Below, in pieces: positions 61,155-64,000 of a DNA stretch of 64,000 nucleotides. Under the pieces are notes generated by a model that saw only the letters and a program-made list of their open reading frames with translations, was not told the DNA's origin and ran no database searches. Origin of the DNA: Pseudochelatococcus sp047501465 (GTDB lineage Bacteria; Pseudomonadota; Alphaproteobacteria; Rhizobiales; Beijerinckiaceae); NCBI RefSeq assembly GCF_047501465.1, contig NZ_JAZDRL010000002.1, forward strand, positions 1,054,001-1,118,000. The letters run 5' to 3'. The position numbers were made by a program, and so were the translations under genes. Each line of letters begins with the position of its first letter. The stretch's first letter is position 1.

Positions 61155-62633
61155 ATGCTCTCCTTCCTGCGTCGTTTTGTGAAGCGCATCCTTATCCTCG
61201 CTGTGGTGGTGTTTGCGGTTGCGTTCGTTGGGCGCGGGTTCGACATGCGACGGGGCTTGCCGCTTGAGGCCTGGCATACGTATGAACTTGAGGAGCCAAG
61301 TGTTGCCGAGATCGATCGTGCGGATTGGTCTCATTATATGCGCGTGGAAAATGCACTTTTTGAGCGGGTGGAGCGTGAGATCGTACGGGCAATCCTTCCG
61401 GAAGATCGCACGCATTACAACCGCTATTCCAGCACCAGTCCGGTTTATCCATGGCGGTTTGCGAAGGATTGGAATCGCTCTTCAATAATGATGCCAGAAG
61501 GAACGCCGGTAGGCGTAGTGGTGTTGTTGCATGGGTTGACGGATTCTCCTTATAGTCTGCGTCATGTCGGTAAACTGTATCTTGATAAGGGCTTTGCGGT
61601 TGTTTCCATCCGTTTGCCTGGACACGGCACTGTGCCGGGAGCGCTGAGAATCGCTAAACTTGAGCAATGGGCTGCAGCCACACGCCTTGCGATGCGTGAG
61701 GCGCGTCGGATTGCGGGTGACGGTGTGCCATTGCATCTTGTTGGCTACTCAAACGGCGGTGCATTGGCGCTGGATTATACTGTCAGCGCGCTTTCTGATG
61801 ACACGTTGACGCGTCCTGATCGTGTCGTTCTGCTATCGCCTATGGTGGGTATCACGCCATTTGCGCGCTTCACCTGGGTGGCGGGGCTGCCAGCGCTAAT
61901 TCCGGCATTTGCGCAATCGGGGTGGCTTTCGATTTTGCCGGAGTTTAATCCTTTCAAGTATAACTCCATGCCGGTTAATGCCGCGCAGCAATCTTTCGAC
62001 ATGACGCAGAAGGTGCAAGCTGGCCTGAAGCGGTTGCAAGATGAAGGACGGCTTGGCGATCTGCCGCCTGTCCTGACCTTCCAGTCCGTATTTGATTTCA
62101 CAGTGAGCACGCCGGCTGTGATCACGGAACTCTATGCACGGTTGCCTGAAAACGGTTCGGAGTTGGTGCTGTTTGATCCTAATCTCAACCTGAACAACCG
62201 TTTTGGGCCTTTGGTCGATGATTCTACACGTGAGGAAGTGCTGGCTGAGCTGCCCGCGCTACCACGGTCATTCCGCACCGCGCTCATTACAAACGCGAGT
62301 GATGCAACCAATGAGGTAATCGTTCGCAATGTCGAGGCTGGGGCGACGGTTCAGAACGATATGCTTTTAGGGCTGAAATATCCGGCGGACGTGTATTCGC
62401 TATCGCATGTAGCAATCCCTTTTCCGCTGACGGACGGGCTTTATGGCCTCACGCCTGATCCGGAGGATAATTTCGGTATTCAGACAGGAGCTGTTAATTC
62501 CTGGGGGGAGGTAACCACTTTCGTCATAACGGTTGATCCCATCCTGCGGTTAACGTCGCGTATGCAGTCCAATCCGTTCTTTCCTTTCATGATGAGCCGG
62601 ATAGAGGCGGGCATCGCAGCGCCAAAGCCGTAA
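61155..62633 (+). CDS. Alpha/beta hydrolase, serine lipase/esterase type
   Basis: A 492-residue protein with an N-terminal membrane or signal helix (FVKRILILAVVVFAVAFVG). The alpha/beta core starts about residue 113: VGVVVLLHGLTDSPYSLRHVGKLYLDKGFAVVSIRLPGHGTVPG, nucleophile elbow HLVGYSNGGALALDYTV (catalytic serine), an aspartate in VLTFQSVFDFTVSTPAVI, and a histidine in YSLSHVAIPFP. The substrate is unknown; monoglyceride-lipase-like enzymes (S33) are the nearest in pattern. It starts 5 bases after tex. Confidence 0.85.
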   Translation: MLSFLRRFVKRILILAVVVFAVAFVGRGFDMRRGLPLEAWHTYELEEPSVAEIDRADWSHYMRVENALFERVEREIVRAILPEDRTHYNRYSSTSPVYPWRFAKDWNRSSIMMPEGTPVGVVVLLHGLTDSPYSLRHVGKLYLDKGFAVVSIRLPGHGTVPGALRIAKLEQWAAATRLAMREARRIAGDGVPLHLVGYSNGGALALDYTVSALSDDTLTRPDRVVLLSPMVGITPFARFTWVAGLPALIPAFAQSGWLSILPEFNPFKYNSMPVNAAQQSFDMTQKVQAGLKRLQDEGRLGDLPPVLTFQSVFDFTVSTPAVITELYARLPENGSELVLFDPNLNLNNRFGPLVDDSTREEVLAELPALPRSFRTALITNASDATNEVIVRNVEAGATVQNDMLLGLKYPADVYSLSHVAIPFPLTDGLYGLTPDPEDNFGIQTGAVNSWGEVTTFVITVDPILRLTSRMQSNPFFPFMMSRIEAGIAAPKP

Positions 62634-62772
62634 GCGTTGCTAAATATAGAGGGGTTTGAATAACGGGCAGGGCATACCAATATTCATGCGAGCCAACCCC
62701 GCATGATCTGTCCCTGCCGCAAGTTTAATCACGCCATCACGCGCTGCAGCTCATGCCAGAAGGAGGGATAAT

Positions 62773-63729
62773 ATGTCGCTTAACCTCACAGGCATTCACC
62801 ATTTAACGGCGATCACCGCCGATGCTCCCGCAAACCTGCGTTTCTATACGCAGACACTGGGCCTGCGGCTCGTGAAAAAAACCGTTAATCAGGATGACAC
62901 CAGCGCGTATCACCTCTTCTACGCCGATGGCCTGGCTTCGCCAGGCACGGACCTGACCTTTTTTGATTGGCCCGTTGAGCGGGAGCGGCGCGGTACGCAT
63001 GCAATTACGCAGACAGGCCTACGTGTAGCCGGTGCGCAGAGCCTCACTTATTGGCGCGAGCGGCTGGCAAATGTTGGGGGTCTTGTGGTTGGCGATATCG
63101 CGGATATTGACGGGCGGGCATCACTTGCCTTTGAGGATCCTGAAGGCCAGCGCTTTCGTCTTATCGATGATGGCGGGGTGGGGCCTGCGCATGCATGGGT
63201 AAACAGCCCTGTATCGCCAGATTATCAAATCCGCGGTTTGGGGCCGATTACCATCAGCGTGCCGGATATTCGGCGCACGGAGCAAGTGCTTACGGATGTA
63301 TTGAACTTCCGTCAAGTGCGAGATTATCCATCGCCCGATGGCAGCGGCCATGTGCATGTGTTTGCGATTGGTGACGGTGGCGCTGCGGCAGAGCTGCATG
63401 TGGCGGTGCAGCCAGATTTGCCAACTGCACGGCAAGGGGCGGGGGCGGTGCATCATGTTGCATTCCGCACGCCCAATGTTGAAGAGCTGCATGCATGGAC
63501 CAGCCGGTTAACTGATGCTGGCCTGCGTTCAAGTGGCGAGGTGGAGCGTTATTATTTCCGCTCGCTTTACTTCCGTGAACCCGGTGGAAACCTGTTCGAG
63601 ATTGCTACCGATGGACCGGGTTTTGCTGTTGATGAACCGCTTGAAACATTGGGTGAGAGTTTGTCCCTGCCGCCATTTCTGGAGAACAAACGTGCGGCGA
63701 TTGAGGCAGGCCTTAAACCGCTGAAGTAA
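62773..63729 (+). CDS. Ring-cleaving dioxygenase, VOC superfamily (MhqO-like)
   Basis: A 318-residue two-module VOC protein. Metal ligands are visible: His in TGIHHLTAITADAPANLRFY, His in GAVHHVAFRTPNVEELHAW, and Glu in GGNLFEIATDGPGF. LGLRLVKKTVNQDDTSAYHLFYADGLASPGTDLTFFDWP is the typical first module of enzymes annotated as MhqO/YdfO ring-cleaving dioxygenases, linked to hydroquinone and quinone stress. GGAGGG precedes the ATG. The gene on the other strand converges with and overlaps its end by 17 bases. Confidence 0.9.
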   Translation: MSLNLTGIHHLTAITADAPANLRFYTQTLGLRLVKKTVNQDDTSAYHLFYADGLASPGTDLTFFDWPVERERRGTHAITQTGLRVAGAQSLTYWRERLANVGGLVVGDIADIDGRASLAFEDPEGQRFRLIDDGGVGPAHAWVNSPVSPDYQIRGLGPITISVPDIRRTEQVLTDVLNFRQVRDYPSPDGSGHVHVFAIGDGGAAAELHVAVQPDLPTARQGAGAVHHVAFRTPNVEELHAWTSRLTDAGLRSSGEVERYYFRSLYFREPGGNLFEIATDGPGFAVDEPLETLGESLSLPPFLENKRAAIEAGLKPLK

Positions 63730-64000
63730 TCCAGGCTTTGGCAATATCGATATCCTGATCCGAAAGTTCATGCCCGGCATTGATTTGCCGGGTATCGAGC
63801 TTTGCACCGCCCTTAATCAGTGTTCTTTCAAGCGCTGGTGCAAATTTGGCGTAGGGATCGTGGTCTCCCGAAAGAAGCAGCACGGAAACGTCTGAAAGAT
63901 CGGCCGTCGGCGGTTCGTCAAGCACTGCAATGCCGCGCAGCAGAATGGCATGATGCACAAGGTGTGGGTGCAATGAGAGCAGAGCGCCAAGCAGATTGGC
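63713..64000 (-). CDS. Alpha/beta hydrolase/carboxylesterase, C-terminal part (partial)
   Basis: The 5' part is beyond the window. The visible 95 residues read ANLLGALLSLHPHLVHHAIL, then VSVLLLSGDHDPYAKFAPALERTLIKGGAKLDTRQINAGHELSDQDIDIAKAWITSAV. GDHDPY and AGHELSDQD carry the catalytic Asp and His of phospholipase/carboxylesterase-type hydrolases such as MhqD, the usual partner of MhqO. The stop lies inside the preceding dioxygenase gene, on the opposite strand (17-base overlap). Confidence 0.85.
   Translation of the reverse strand, partial: ANLLGALLSLHPHLVHHAILLRGIAVLDEPPTADLSDVSVLLLSGDHDPYAKFAPALERTLIKGGAKLDTRQINAGHELSDQDIDIAKAWITSAV

Noticed and set aside
1..64000. CRISPR arrays, insertion sequences, prophage
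   Set aside because: No regularly spaced repeats, transposase, integrase or capsid-like frames were seen; the flagellar block looks like ordinary chromosomal sequence.

Overview
The window reads as a chromosomal segment of an alphaproteobacterium of the order Hyphomicrobiales (Rhizobiales). The evidence is the rhizobial-type flagellar gene order (flgB-flgC-fliE-flgG, flgA-flgI-motE-flgH-fliL-fliP, motA-fliM-fliN-fliG-flhB, flgF-fliI, flgE-flgK-flgL-flaF-flbT-flgD-fliQ-flhA-fliR), the presence of MotE, FlaF, FlbT and a DUF1217 protein, an alphaproteobacterial serC-serA-purA-rpoH block, and an amino acid:carrier-protein ligase next to its carrier protein. Base composition looks close to even, so this is not a high-GC Rhizobium. 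I cannot fix the family. No transposase, integrase, CRISPR array or rRNA was seen.

Layout. 1-6300: start of an NCS2-type permease (partial), a small TPR protein, an ABC exporter with a candidate leader peptide, a MoeB/ThiF-type activating enzyme, NhaA with a structured 5' leader, and an SPFH/band-7 membrane protein. 6500-18900 (minus strand): rod, ring, export and switch genes fliP back to motA. 19200-33660 (plus strand, divergent from motA): a DUF1217 protein, flgF, fliI, hook and hook-filament junction genes, the flagellin regulators flaF and flbT, flgD, fliQ, flhA, fliR, then four small genes that look like FliJ-, rod-binding-, FlgN- and FliL-like proteins. 33800-39250: cheA (hybrid, with a C-terminal receiver), cheW, cheB (split by a -1 shift), cheR. 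39350-43830: an RND efflux pair behind a near-perfect palindrome. 44000-46450: an MBOAT acyltransferase with an SGNH-like partner. 46500-53130: serC, serA, purA, an unknown membrane protein, rpoH. 53560-54920: carrier protein plus amino acid:carrier-protein ligase, below a 21-bp inverted repeat. 55380-64000: GNAT, tRNA-Glu, an RluD-type pseudouridine synthase, a SleB-type cell-wall hydrolase, Tex, a lipase-like hydrolase, and a VOC dioxygenase converging on a partial carboxylesterase.

How it works together. The middle 32 kb encodes most of a flagellar basal body, export gate, rod, hook, C-ring and one stator subunit, followed by a short chemotaxis operon. FliF, flagellins, MotB/MotC, FliK, FliH and a free-standing CheY are not in the window and must lie elsewhere if the system is functional. 

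The most striking observation is in cheB. The reading frame breaks at an A AAA AAG heptamer in the exact phase of the dnaX frameshift signal; a -1 slip restores a full-length CheB, while the zero frame stops at once. It may be programmed frameshifting, a real mutation, or an indel error in a run of six A. Other leads are a 15-residue leader peptide before the ABC exporter, operator-like dyads before the RND pump and the carrier-protein ligase, and structured leaders before nhaA, serC and flgB.
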